This document shows, in pieces, positions 1 to 10,183 of a DNA stretch of 64,000 nt (the first letter of the stretch is position 1; every line of letters starts with the position of its first letter). Below the pieces are notes generated by a model. It made no database searches, was not told where the DNA came from, and was given only the letters and a program-made list of their open reading frames with translations. Position numbers and translations under genes: made by a program. The DNA comes from JBOFBH01 sp051657715 (GTDB lineage Bacteria; Actinomycetota; Actinomycetes; Actinomycetales; Angustibacteraceae), in the NCBI GenBank assembly GCA_051657715.1, contig JBOFLF010000064.1:248001-312000 (forward strand), in the 5' to 3' direction.

Positions 1-668
1 TGGACGAAGTCGGGACGGATGTACCGCAGGATCCGGGTGTAGTGGGTGATGAGCAGCACCCCGACCTCGCCGTTGGCGCGCACGGCGTCAACCCCCTCGC
101 TCACCACCTTGAGCGCGTCGACGTCCAGCCCGGAGTCGGTCTCGTCCAGGACGGCGATCCGCGGCCGCAACAGCTGCATCTGCAGGATCTCGTGGCGCTT
201 CTTCTCACCGCCGCTGAACCCCTCGTTGACGTTGCGTTCGGCGAAGGCTGGGTCCATTCGCAGCCCGGTCATCGCGGTCCGGATGTCCTTGACCCAGGTC
301 CGCAGGCTCGGGGCCTGACCGTCGATCGCGGTCTTCGCGGTGCGCAGGAAGTTGGACACGGTGACCCCTGGCACCTCGACTGGGTACTGCATCGCCAGGA
401 ACAAGCCGGCCCGGGCACGCTCGTCCACGCTCATCGCGAGGACGTCTTCGCCGTCTAGGGTGATCGTGCCGGCGGTGACGGTGTACTTGGGGTGGCCGGC
501 GATCGAGTAGGCCAGGGTGGACTTGCCGGATCCGTTGGGTCCCATGATCGCGTGGGTCTGCCCAGACCGCACGGTCAGGTCGACGCCGCGCAGGATCTCC
601 TTGGCGCCCTGGTCGGCGTCACCCGCGGCGACGCTCACGTGCAGGTCGCGGATCTCCAGGATGCTCAT
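1..668 (-). CDS. sufC: SufC, Fe-S assembly ATPase (C-terminus cut by window edge)
   Basis: ABC-type ATPase of the SufBCD scaffold, cytosolic, which drives Fe-S cluster assembly. About 222 residues are visible from an ATG at 668 (protein begins MSILEIRDLHVSV); the usual length is about 250-260, so roughly 30-40 residues lie beyond base 1. Seen: Walker A GPNGSGKST, the SufC signature SGGEKKRHE, Walker B with LDETDSGLD, and the H-loop histidine in LLITHY. It is the last visible gene of the leftward sufR-sufB-sufD-Rieske-sufC unit, separated from the Rieske gene by about 115 bp that hold a 14-bp tandem repeat. Confidence 0.97.
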   Translation of the reverse strand, partial: MSILEIRDLHVSVAAGDADQGAKEILRGVDLTVRSGQTHAIMGPNGSGKSTLAYSIAGHPKYTVTAGTITLDGEDVLAMSVDERARAGLFLAMQYPVEVPGVTVSNFLRTAKTAIDGQAPSLRTWVKDIRTAMTGLRMDPAFAERNVNEGFSGGEKKRHEILQMQLLRPRIAVLDETDSGLDVDALKVVSEGVDAVRANGEVGVLLITHYTRILRYIRPDFV

Positions 669-738
669 CGATGCTCCTCAGTGCTGGTAGCCGTGGTGCT
701 GGACGTCGTACGTCTTGGTGGCCGCGCCGCGGTGGCTG

Positions 739-795
739 TGTCATGGCCGTCGTGTCATTGCCGCTGTGGTCATGGCGTTGTGGTCATTGCCGTTG
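739..795. repeat. 14-bp tandem repeat, about 4 copies, between Rieske gene and sufC
   Basis: Four head-to-tail units: TGTCATGGCCGTCG, TGTCATTGCCGCTG, TGGTCATGGCGTTG and TGGTCATTGCCGTTG. The last unit overlaps the final codons of the Rieske gene. No function is evident. It is one of many short tandem repeats in this window. Confidence 0.75.
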
Positions 796-1122
796 GGGTG
801 GCCGGCTCGAGGCGTTCAGGTCGACGAGGACGAGTCCGTCGGCGACGGTGACCGGATACACCGCGATCGGTTGGGTCGCGGGCAGACCGGTGGGCTCACC
901 GGTGCGCAGGTCGAACCGCGAGCCGTGCAACCAGCATTCGATGGTGCAGCCGTCGACCTCGCCCTCGGACAGCGACACCTCGGCGTGTGAACAGGTGTCG
1001 TCGACCGCATGCAGGCTGCCGTCCTCGGCCCGGACGACCGCCACCGGGTGACCATCGATGTCTACCACGACCGCGCCGACCTGTGGCACCTCGTCCAGTC
1101 GGATGGCGGGTCGACCGCTCAC
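784..1122 (-). CDS. Rieske [2Fe-2S] ferredoxin-like protein in suf operon
   Basis: Small Rieske protein of 112 residues, of the type annotated as non-heme iron oxygenase ferredoxin subunit. Seen: the cluster-binding pair CSH (near residue 44) and CWLH (near residue 63), with the cysteine/histidine spacing of Rieske ferredoxins, and no membrane segment. Start is GTG at 1122, whose GTGA overlaps the sufD stop, so translation is probably coupled. Its position between sufD and sufC suggests a role in electron supply or as a client or carrier of the SUF machinery; that is inference. Confidence 0.9.
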   Translation of the reverse strand: MSGRPAIRLDEVPQVGAVVVDIDGHPVAVVRAEDGSLHAVDDTCSHAEVSLSEGEVDGCTIECWLHGSRFDLRTGEPTGLPATQPIAVYPVTVADGLVLVDLNASSRPPQRQ

Positions 1123-2422
1123 GATCGTTCTCCTTGCCCATGAGCGGTCGCCGCTGGCTGCCCGGGAGCGGAAGCCTGACCGGCATCCGTCGCCCTGCCG
1201 GCTGTGTCGGCCATCGCCTTGTCAAGCTTCGCCTCGATCGCTGCCATCAACCGGTCCTGGACGTCTGGGACGCCGATCTGCCGGACGACGTCGGCGAAGA
1301 AGCCGCGCACCACCAGCCGCCGTGCCTCTGCCTCCGGGATGCCGCGGGAACGCAAGTAGAACAGCTGCTCGTCGTCGAACCGGCCGGTGGCACTGGCGTG
1401 CCCAGCGCCCCGGATCTCCCCGGTCTCGATCTCCAGGTTCGGCACCGAGTCGGCGCGGGCGCCGTCGGTGAGCACCAGGTTGCGGTTCAGCTCGTAGGTG
1501 TCGGTGCCCTCCGCCGCGGCCCGGATCAGCACGTCGCCCACCCAGACCGTGCGCGCGGTGTCCCCGTGCAGCGCCCCCTTGTAGGTGACCTGGCTGCGGC
1601 AGTGCGGGGCGTCGTGGTCGACGAACGAACGGTGCTCCAGGTGCTGCCCGGCGTCCGCGAAGTACACCCCGAGCAGCGTCGCGTCGCCACCGGGGCCGGC
1701 GTAGCTCACGTTCGCGTTGAGCCGGACCACTGACCCGCCGAGCGTGATCGCGACGTGCTGGTACCGGGCGTCCCGGCCGACGACGGCGTCGTGCTGGGCC
1801 AGGTGCACCGCGCCGTCGTCCCATTGCTGCACCGAGACCACGGTGAGGTCCGCACCCTCCTCGGCGACCACCGACAGCACCTGCCCGTACCGGGCGCTGC
1901 CGGTGTGCTCGACGATCACCGTCGCTCGGGAGAACCGGCCGGCGGTCACCACGAGGTGTCCCCAGGCCGGGTCGTCGGCAGCGCCGGTGAACGACACTCG
2001 CACCGGCTGGTCCAGTTCGGCTTGGGCCGGCACCGCTATCCGGACAGCACCGCCGGACCGGCTGACCGCCAGGGCGGCCGGTCGGTCCGCGGGCGGTTGG
2101 ACGCCAAGCCCGCGAGCCTGCTCCGGAGTGATCTCGGTCAGCTCGACGCCGGCCGGCAGGTCCGTCTCCCGGGTCAGGTGGGCTTCGCTCGGGCGGTCGG
2201 TGAGCAAGCCGCCGAGCAGGTCAACCGGGGTGAACCGCCACTCCTCCTCCCGGCCCGAGGGGACCGCGAAGTCCGCCGGGTCGAACGAGGTCGGCCGCTC
2301 GGCGCGGGACCGGGCCGGCACGTCGCCACCATGGGAGTGCTCGGCCGGCCCGGGGGCGGCGCTGGCCTCCTGGGTGGTGGTGTGCTCGGTGGTGGTCTGC
2401 TCCGTGCGTGGTGGGGTGATGG

Positions 2423-2426
<4 letters not shown>
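1119..2426 (-). CDS. sufD: SufD, Fe-S assembly scaffold subunit
   Basis: Beta-helix partner of SufB in the SufBC2D scaffold. The 435-residue protein starts at ATG 2426, which overlaps the sufB stop as ATGA. Residues ~1-50 are low-complexity (Thr/Glu/Ala-rich); the SufD core starts around the FAVPSGREEEWRFTP motif, followed by the SufB/D repeats and the conserved C-terminal segment with GAGHAS and DEQLFYLRSRGI. The reading frame stays open upstream through sufB, but the SufD homology begins at this ATG. Its stop overlaps the Rieske start. Confidence 0.96.
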
Positions 2427-3870
<1,444 letters not shown>

Positions 3871-3874
<4 letters not shown>

Positions 3875-4791
3875 CGGGTCTTCCTCTCCTGCGGGGGCGT
3901 GTCGGGGGTAGTGGGGGCAGCTGGGGAGTCGCTCGGATGCGCGACCGCGTCGGACGTCGAGGGCGGGGTCGGGATGTACGTGGTGCACACATGAGCACCG
4001 GCGGCCAGGGTCGCCAACCGTTGCACGTGCACTCCGAGCAACCGGGAGAACGCCTCCGCCTCCACCTCGCACAGCTGCGGAAAGCGCGCGGCCACCCGCT
4101 GGACGGGGCAGTGGCCCTGGCACAGCTGGATCCCGCGTACCGGGTGGTCAGCTTCGGCGACCCCTACCGCACGGGCTGACGCGGCGTATCCGTCCTCGGC
4201 GAGGGCGTCGGCCAGCGCCCTGGTCCGGGCGCCGATGTCCCGGCCCGCCCCGGCCACCGCGTCGGCGTACCGGTGTTGCAGCTGAGCGACGTGATCGGCC
4301 GCGAAGTCGCGGACGGCGTCCGGGCCGAGGCGTTCGGCCAGGAAGTCCAGGGCGGACGCGGCCAGGTCGTCATACCCGCTGCTCAACGCCGAGTGCCCGA
4401 GCTCGGTCAGCACATAGGGACGAGCTGGGCGACCTCTGCCGCTGCGGGCTGGTTCCCGGCAGGTCACCAACCCGCCCGCTTCAAGCGCGTCCAGGTGACG
4501 ACGTACCGCGGCACCGGTCAGGCCGAGCCGAGCGGCGACCGCGGAGGCGGTGATCGGGCCGTGCTGGAGCACCAGCCGGGCCACCTGATCCCGAGTACGA
4601 CTGCTCGACATCGACTCGGACCGCGCTGTATCGGACCCTGTGGTGGTGGACGCCACCGCGTGAGGCCCCGCATCGTCAGGCCTTGCTGTGTCAGGCCTTG
4701 CAGCATCAGGCCTGATGCTGCGGGTAGCCGTCGTGGCGGGTGCCTTGCCCTGGTGGGTGGGGTGCGGAGTGCGGGTGGTCCTGCTCACCAC
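3871..4791 (-). CDS. sufR: SufR, Fe-S-sensing repressor of the suf operon
   Basis: Winged-helix regulator of suf genes (Rv1460 type). The helix-turn-helix lies around ITASAVAARLGLTGAAVRRHLDALE. The C-terminal cysteine cluster CQGHC...C...C is the kind that binds the sensing Fe-S cluster. I chose GTG 4791 (GTG 4788 is also possible) because a GGAAGGTGG ribosome site ends 6 nt upstream; ATG 4611 would remove a low-complexity N-terminal stretch built of pentapeptide repeats. About 306 residues. A near-palindrome at 4826-4850, 35 nt upstream, is a plausible self-operator. The stop overlaps the sufB start as ATGA. Confidence 0.9.
4661..4713. repeat. 15-bp in-frame repeat in sufR N-terminal region
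   Basis: TCAGGCCT occurs at 4676, 4691 and 4706, with a degenerate copy at 4661, giving an exact 15-bp period. On the coding strand this makes pentapeptides RPDAA, RPDTA and RPDDA. The third copy is part of a perfect 20-bp palindrome, CAGCATCAGGCCTGATGCTG, at 4701-4720. Confidence 0.8.
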
Positions 4792-4825
4792 TGCGCCACC
4801 ACCTTCCCGGTCGGGTTGCCTCGAT

Positions 4826-4850
4826 ATTAGCAACACCGCTATTGCTTAAT
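4826..4850. promoter_or_regulatory. Candidate SufR operator / suf promoter region
   Basis: ATTAGCAA (4826-4833) and TTGCTTAAT (4842-4850) form an imperfect inverted repeat separated by 8 bp, in a locally AT-rich patch 35 nt upstream of the chosen sufR start. The position is right for autoregulation, as known for SufR in other bacteria. Assignment is inference from position and symmetry only. Confidence 0.45.
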
Positions 4851-4938
4851 TCATGGTGGCACCTGACCCGGTCGCTCGCGCGTCGACCCCCCTGGGACCG
4901 CTCACGGCAGCCGTGTCTGGCCGACCTAGACTCGCGGC

Positions 4939-5664
4939 ATGTCGACGGACGCGCAGGGGGCCGTCGTCGTGCAGAACCTCATCTGCGCCTACCGGGGTCG
5001 ACGCGTTGTCGACGGCGTCCACCTGCGGGCCGACTTCGGACAGGTCACGGCGGTCCTTGGACCCAACGGGGCAGGCAAGACCACCGTGGTGGAGTGCTGC
5101 GAGGGGCTACGACGCCCGGACTCAGGCCTGATCCGGGTCTTGGGCCGCGACCCGGCAGGAGCGGATGCCGGGCACCGCGCTCAGGTCGGAGTGATGGTGC
5201 AGGACGGCGGATTGCCGAATGGGGTTCGGGCGTTGAGGCTGCTCCGGCACATCGCGCGCCTGTACGCGAACCCGCGTCCGGTCGATGAGCTGGCGGATCT
5301 ACTGAATCTGCATCCGATCGCCGACACACCCGTGCGCCGGCTGTCCGGAGGTCAGCGGCAACGGCTCGCGCTCGCCTGCGCACTGGTTGGTCGGCCGCGG
5401 GTCGTGTTCCTCGACGAGCCGAGCTCTGGCCTGGACCCGCACAGCCGCCGGGCGGTCTGGGACCTGATTGGCCAGCTCCGCGACGAGGGCCGCGCGGTCA
5501 TCGTGACGACTCATCTGATGGATGAAGCTGAGCGGTTGGCTGACCGAGTGGTGGTGCTCGACCGTGGTCGAGTGGTCGCCGACGGGACACCGTGGCACCT
5601 CACCGGTGCCGGCCAGCGCAATCTCGAGGACGTCTTCCTCGACCTCACCGGACGGACCGGGTGA
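4939..5664 (+). CDS. ABC transporter ATP-binding protein
   Basis: Cytosolic ATPase of an ABC-2 exporter, 241 residues. Seen: Walker A GPNGAGKT (~residue 38), signature LSGGQRQRLALA, Walker B VVFLDEPSSGLD and the H-loop in VTTHLMDEAERL. It is followed by its permease with a TGATG overlap. The pair sits between suf and ctaA; in M. tuberculosis a similar ABC pair occupies the same place (Rv1457c-Rv1458c, from memory). Substrate unknown; a link to heme or cytochrome biogenesis is only suggested by the neighbourhood. Confidence 0.95.
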   Translation: MSTDAQGAVVVQNLICAYRGRRVVDGVHLRADFGQVTAVLGPNGAGKTTVVECCEGLRRPDSGLIRVLGRDPAGADAGHRAQVGVMVQDGGLPNGVRALRLLRHIARLYANPRPVDELADLLNLHPIADTPVRRLSGGQRQRLALACALVGRPRVVFLDEPSSGLDPHSRRAVWDLIGQLRDEGRAVIVTTHLMDEAERLADRVVVLDRGRVVADGTPWHLTGAGQRNLEDVFLDLTGRTG

Positions 5665-6404
5665 TGACCGCCGCGCCTGCTTCCCTACGGCGCCGGGTGC
5701 TGGCCCAAGCTGGTTTCGAGGCCGGCGTCCTGCTCCGCAACGGCGAGCAGCTGCTGGTCGCGATCGTCCTGCCGGCACTGGCGCTGGTCGTGCTGACCCG
5801 GACCGAGGTACCCGATCTCGGTCCAGGGTCTCGGGTAGACCTCGCCACTCCGGGAATTCTGGCCCTCGCCGTCATGTCCACCGCGTTCACCGGTCAGGCC
5901 ATCCAGACCGGTTTTGACCGACGGTATGGCGTCTTGCGGCAGCTCGCGACATCCCCGCTCGGGCGTAGCGGGTTGATCGCCGGCAAGACTGTGGCGGTGC
6001 TGCTGGTACAGGTCGTCCAGCTCGGCGTCTTGAGCACGCTTGGCCTGATCCTCGGCTGGCGTCCGAACCTCGCCGGTGTCTGGCCGGCGCTGCTGGTGCT
6101 GGCCTGCGGGACCGCCGCGTTCGTCGCGCTGGCCCTGTTGCTCGCTGGGACGCTGCGCGCTGAAGCGGTGCTCGCCGTGGCCAACGTGGTCTGGATCCTG
6201 CTGATCGGCGGCGTGGTGGTGCCCACCGACCGCCTGCCGGGGTCGGTGGGCGGCGTGGCGGCCTGGCTGCCCTCCGGCGCCCTCGGCGACGGCGTCCGAG
6301 AGGCGTTGGTGGCTGGCGTGCTGTCGCTGCCCGCGGTCGCGGTGCTGCTGGGGTGGACGATCGCGGCCTCCGCGATCGCGGCCCGCACCTTCCGCTGGCA
6401 GTAG
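5664..6404 (+). CDS. ABC-2 type transporter permease
   Basis: Integral membrane partner of the preceding ATPase, 246 residues from ATG 5664, which shares its A with the upstream TGA. About six hydrophobic segments are visible, the first near LLVAIVLPALALVVL and the last near AVAVLLGWTIAASAIAA. The conserved ABC-2 stretch FDRRYGVLRQLATSPL lies between the second and third segments. Ends with TAG, immediately followed by a 22-bp tandem duplication. Confidence 0.93.
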   Translation: MTAAPASLRRRVLAQAGFEAGVLLRNGEQLLVAIVLPALALVVLTRTEVPDLGPGSRVDLATPGILALAVMSTAFTGQAIQTGFDRRYGVLRQLATSPLGRSGLIAGKTVAVLLVQVVQLGVLSTLGLILGWRPNLAGVWPALLVLACGTAAFVALALLLAGTLRAEAVLAVANVVWILLIGGVVVPTDRLPGSVGGVAAWLPSGALGDGVREALVAGVLSLPAVAVLLGWTIAASAIAARTFRWQ

Positions 6405-6447
6405 CCCAGCTGGCGTGAGCCAGGAGCCCAGCTGGCGTGAGCCAGGA
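6404..6447. repeat. Perfect 22-bp tandem duplication with hairpins
   Basis: Two identical adjacent copies of a 22-bp unit, 6404-6425 and 6426-6447, starting inside the permease stop codon. Each copy contains CTGGC-GTGA-GCCAG, a 5-bp stem with a 4-nt loop, so the RNA could form two tandem small hairpins between the permease and ctaA. No T-tract follows. Confidence 0.85.
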
Positions 6448-6522
6448 GCGAGCCGTCATGCGATGCGGCCCAGGCTTCAGGCGGGTCTGCGCGGCGGATC
6501 GGCTCCAGCACATACTGGGACG

Positions 6523-7500
6523 GTGTTGCACACAGACCGTCCTCAGCAAGGTGCCTACGGCGTCAGGGCCGAACCAGGCTACGTCTGGCTCGACCGACCG
6601 GCCCGAGCAGTCGCCATCGCGAACGTGATCGCCCAGATCGGCATCGTGGTGACCGGCGGGCTGGTGCGGCTCACCGGCTCAGGTCTCGGCTGCCCGACGT
6701 GGCCGCAGTGTGTCCCCGGGTCGTACACCCCGGTGGTCGAGCAGGCGGAGGGCGTGCACAAGTACATCGAGTTCGGCAACCGCATGCTGACCGGCGTCAT
6801 CGGCCTGATCGCACTCGCCACGCTGGTCCTCGTGGCTCGGTCGGTGCGGCGCGGCCGACGTCCGCGGCACTTGGTGCTGCTCGGGTCGGTGCCGTTCATC
6901 GGGGTGGCGGCCCAGGCCGTGCTCGGCGGGCTCACGGTGCTGGCCGGGTTGCACCCAGCCACCGTGGCGGCGCATTTCCTGCTGTCCGCGATCCTGATCT
7001 GCGCGTCCACGGTGGTGGTGGTCCGGCTCGGAGCCCCCGATGGACCGCGGACGCTCGTGGTACGCCGAGAGGTCGTGTGGCTGACCCGGGTGTTGCTGGT
7101 CCTGACCGGGGTGGTCCTAGTCCTGGGCACCGTGGTCACGGGTTCCGGGCCGCACTCCGGCGATGCCGACCAACCTGCCCGCTTCGGGTTCGACCCCCGG
7201 ACCGTGAGCTGGTTGCACGCCGACGCCGTGCTGCTGTGGTTCGGGGTGGTGGCGGCCATCCTGGTGGCCTTGCGGCTCACCGAAGCTCCAGCGGCGGTTC
7301 GTCGGGCAGCGGCAGTCGTCCTCGCCATCGGATTGGCTCAGGGGGCGATCGGCTACGTCCAGTACGCCACCGGTCTGCCAGAGGTGGCAGTGGCGGCGCA
7401 CATGCTGGGTGCCAGCGTGCTCGTGGTCGCGGTGACGGTGTTCGCCATGCGTCTGACGCCCCGAGCTACGGCCGGCGAGCCGGTCACGACCCGGTGGTGA
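6523..7500 (+). CDS. ctaA: Heme A synthase, COX15/CtaA family
   Basis: Membrane enzyme that oxidises heme O to heme A for cytochrome aa3 oxidase. The 325-residue protein is taken from GTG 6523; the frame is open from 6415, but that part overlaps the upstream repeat. Eight hydrophobic segments are visible with the heme-ligating histidines of the family (EGVHKYIEFGNR, ATVAAHFLLSA, SWLHADAVLL, AVAAHMLGAS). The Cys pair GCPTWPQC lies in the first outer loop. ctaB is present 2.7 kb away on the other strand. Its 3' end overlaps that of the convergent small MFS partner by 17 bp. Confidence 0.95.
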   Translation: MLHTDRPQQGAYGVRAEPGYVWLDRPARAVAIANVIAQIGIVVTGGLVRLTGSGLGCPTWPQCVPGSYTPVVEQAEGVHKYIEFGNRMLTGVIGLIALATLVLVARSVRRGRRPRHLVLLGSVPFIGVAAQAVLGGLTVLAGLHPATVAAHFLLSAILICASTVVVVRLGAPDGPRTLVVRREVVWLTRVLLVLTGVVLVLGTVVTGSGPHSGDADQPARFGFDPRTVSWLHADAVLLWFGVVAAILVALRLTEAPAAVRRAAAVVLAIGLAQGAIGYVQYATGLPEVAVAAHMLGASVLVVAVTVFAMRLTPRATAGEPVTTRW

Positions 7501-7645
7501 AGAGACGGGCCGCCCGCAGCACGGTCTGGAAGACGCCGTAGCCGAGCGGGATCAGCACCACCGACCAGGCGAGCATCACCGGCGTTGGATTGGCCGGTTT
7601 CCGGCGCGCCTGCATCGCGCGCATGGCTCGGCGGTCGATCGTCAT
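7484..7645 (-). CDS. Small membrane partner of OxlT-type MFS transporter (53 aa)
   Basis: Short ORF starting at ATG 7645, which overlaps the MFS stop as ATGA. It has a basic N-terminus (MTIDRRAMRAMQARRK) followed by one transmembrane helix (PVMLAWSVVLIPLGYGVF). This is the pattern of the small subunit found next to oxalate/formate-antiporter-like MFS genes in actinobacteria. It runs convergently into the end of ctaA. Function probably stability or assembly of the transporter; inferred. Confidence 0.8.
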   Translation of the reverse strand: MTIDRRAMRAMQARRKPANPTPVMLAWSVVLIPLGYGVFQTVLRAARLFTTGS

Positions 7646-9081
7646 GAGAACCTCCCGGTAGGAGCGGCCGTGGTGGCGCCCAAGATCGGCTGCGAGCTCG
7701 TCCCGTCACGTTCGGGATCGACGAAGTGCTTCGGGTCGACGGGACGCACCAGCAGGTTGGCGATGAAGCCGACCGCGAGCACCCCGACCATGACCAACAG
7801 CGCTGGCTGGTAAGCGGCCACGGTGAGCTGCCCGGGTGTCCCGCGCCGCTCGATGATGGCGTTGACGATGATGGGGCCGGCCACCCCGGCCGCCGACCAC
7901 GCGGTGAGCAGCCGGCCGTGGATGGCGCCGACCTGATAGGCACCGAACAGGTCTTTGAGGTACGCCGGGACGGTGGCAAAGCCACCGCCGTAGAAGGACA
8001 TGATGCCGACCGCGAGCGCGGCGAACACCAGGGGCGAGCTGAGGTCCGCCAAGGCCAGCGTGGCGTATAGCGCCGCGCCGATGCCCAGATAGGCCATGTA
8101 CGTCCGCCGTCGTCCGAGGCCATCGGACAACGACGACCACATGATGCGGCCCGTCATGTTCGCCAGGGACAGCAGGCCGACGAACCCGCCAGCCTCCGCC
8201 GCGGTGATCGGGGACACCCCGTTAGAGCGGAAGAAGTCCTGGATCATCGGCGCGGCCTGCTCCAGGATCCCGATGCCTGCGGTCACGTTGCAGAACAGCA
8301 CCACCCAGACCAGCGCGAACTGCCGGGTGTGGACCGCTCGCGCGACCGGCACCTGCGCGCCGCCCCACCCGTGCGACGCCCGGTGCTCGCCCGAGCGGTG
8401 CGCACCCGGAGGTGGAGGGACGCGGATGAGCAAGGCACCGAACGTCATGAACGCCAGGTAGATCAAGCCGAGGGTGACGAAGGTGAGCGCGAGCGCACGA
8501 CCGTCCGCGACGGCTCCCTTGGCGCTGGCGTCGAATCCGTCGTCGAAACGCTGGAGCAGCGACGTGGACAGCGGTGCGGCGATCATTGCGCCACCACCGA
8601 ATCCCATGATGGCCAGCCCGGTGGCCATCCCCGGTCGGTCCGGGAACCAGGCGATCAGCGTGGACACCGGCGAGATGTAACCGATGCCGAGCCCGATCCC
8701 GCCGATGACCCCGTACCCCAGGTACAGCAGCCACAGCTGGTTAGTCGCGACGCCAGCACCACCGACCAGCAGTCCCCCGGAGAAGCAGACCGCGGAGGTG
8801 AGCATCGCCACCCGGGGACCGCGCCGCTCGATCCAAGTGCCGGAGAAGGCGGCGGCCAGACCGAGCACCACGATGGCGATGGAGAACGTGATCGCGACCA
8901 TGGTGAGGTCGGTGCGGAAATGCGCGACCAACGAGGTCTTGAACACGCTGAACGCGTACACCTGGCCGATCGACAGGTGCATGGCCAGCGCCGCTGGCGG
9001 GACCAGCCACCGGTTGTACCGCGAGCGGGCCACCACACTCTGACGGGAAAAGAACGACCCCTCGCGGGACAGGAATGACAT
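7642..9081 (-). CDS. OxlT-family MFS transporter
   Basis: Major facilitator protein of 479 residues with about 12 predicted helices, of the oxalate/formate antiporter-like group (N-terminal RYNRWLVPPAALAMHLSIGQ; SIGQVYAFSVF; central cytoplasmic loop near VPPPPGAHRSGEH). The substrate cannot be read from sequence; oxalate/formate exchange is the family type, but actinobacterial members are often other monocarboxylate carriers. Translationally coupled to the downstream 53-residue partner. Start ATG 9081; about 157 bp separate it from ctaB, with no other gene. Confidence 0.92.
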   Translation of the reverse strand: MSFLSREGSFFSRQSVVARSRYNRWLVPPAALAMHLSIGQVYAFSVFKTSLVAHFRTDLTMVAITFSIAIVVLGLAAAFSGTWIERRGPRVAMLTSAVCFSGGLLVGGAGVATNQLWLLYLGYGVIGGIGLGIGYISPVSTLIAWFPDRPGMATGLAIMGFGGGAMIAAPLSTSLLQRFDDGFDASAKGAVADGRALALTFVTLGLIYLAFMTFGALLIRVPPPPGAHRSGEHRASHGWGGAQVPVARAVHTRQFALVWVVLFCNVTAGIGILEQAAPMIQDFFRSNGVSPITAAEAGGFVGLLSLANMTGRIMWSSLSDGLGRRRTYMAYLGIGAALYATLALADLSSPLVFAALAVGIMSFYGGGFATVPAYLKDLFGAYQVGAIHGRLLTAWSAAGVAGPIIVNAIIERRGTPGQLTVAAYQPALLVMVGVLAVGFIANLLVRPVDPKHFVDPERDGTSSQPILGATTAAPTGRFS

Positions 9082-9238
9082 AGAGAGCTCCCGAGTTTCT
9101 GCCCGATCGGTCGTCGACGAGTCGTCGGGACACTGTCTTGCGGGTTACGCCCGTGTCAACTCGCTTCGTCAGACATCGGTAGATCGACCGACAGGCTCAC
9201 GCGAGAGATCGGCCCACAGGCCGACGCCAACGACGACG

Positions 9239-10183
9239 TCAGAAGCGGATGAATGGATCCACAGCAACGAGGACGAACAGCAGGCTGATGTAGGTGATCG
9301 AGTAGTGGAACAGGCGCATCGGGTTCAGCGCCGGGCCGACCAGCCCAGACCTCGCGCGACGCGACAGCCGATGCGCTTCGTTGAGGAAGACCACACCGAG
9401 TACGAGTGAACCGATGGCGTACACCGGCCCGGTCGGTGCCACCGGCACCAGCAGGACCGAGGCCGCCACCATCGCCCAGGAGTAGCCGACCACCCGGCGG
9501 GCCACCACGACGTCCGAGGCCACCACGGACAGCATGGGGATGCCGGCGACGGCGTAGTCGCGCTCGAATCGCATGGCCAGCGGCCAGTAGTGCGGAGGCG
9601 TCCACAAGAAGATCACCGCGAAAAGCACGAAGGGCGCCAGGTCGAGCGACCCGCGGACGGCGGCCCACCCGATCAGCACCTGCATGCAGCCGGCGGCGCC
9701 GCCCCACACGATGTTCTGCGGCGTCCGTCGTTTGAGCAGCATGGTGTAGACGACGACGTAAAACAGGATCGCTCCGGCTCCAAGGCCAGCGGCCAATCCG
9801 TTGACCATGGCCCACAGCCACAGCGTCGAGCCGACGCACAGCGCAAGACCGAATGCCAGGGCAGCAGGTGGGGACACCTCGCCGGTGACCAGTGGACGGC
9901 GGCTGGTGCGGTGCATGAGCCGGTCGACGTCGCGGTCCAGGTAGCAGTTCAAGGTGTTGGCTCCCCCGGCGGCCAGCACCCCACCCACCAGGGTGGTCGT
10001 CACCAGGGACAGCGGTGGCCACCCACGGGCCGCGAGCACCATCGTCGGCACGGTCGTCACCAGGAGCGTCTCGATGATGCGCGGTTTGGTAAGCGCGATG
10101 TAGGCCGCAGCGCGCTCTACGGCCCGGCGAGCTCGAGATGCCGCGGTGCCTGCCGGCGCAGCGGCATCGGTGGTCGTGGTCAC
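9239..10183 (-). CDS. ctaB: Protoheme IX farnesyltransferase
   Basis: Membrane prenyltransferase of the UbiA family converting heme B to heme O, the step before CtaA. 314 residues from GTG 10183, preceded by GAGG at good spacing; an upstream in-frame start at 10231 has no such site. Seen: the first Asp-rich motif NCYLDRDVDRLMHRT, the second region YTMLLKRRTPQN, and about eight to nine hydrophobic helices. It is divergent from tkt, with a 397-bp intergenic region between. Confidence 0.95.
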   Translation of the reverse strand: MTTTTDAAAPAGTAASRARRAVERAAAYIALTKPRIIETLLVTTVPTMVLAARGWPPLSLVTTTLVGGVLAAGGANTLNCYLDRDVDRLMHRTSRRPLVTGEVSPPAALAFGLALCVGSTLWLWAMVNGLAAGLGAGAILFYVVVYTMLLKRRTPQNIVWGGAAGCMQVLIGWAAVRGSLDLAPFVLFAVIFLWTPPHYWPLAMRFERDYAVAGIPMLSVVASDVVVARRVVGYSWAMVAASVLLVPVAPTGPVYAIGSLVLGVVFLNEAHRLSRRARSGLVGPALNPMRLFHYSITYISLLFVLVAVDPFIRF

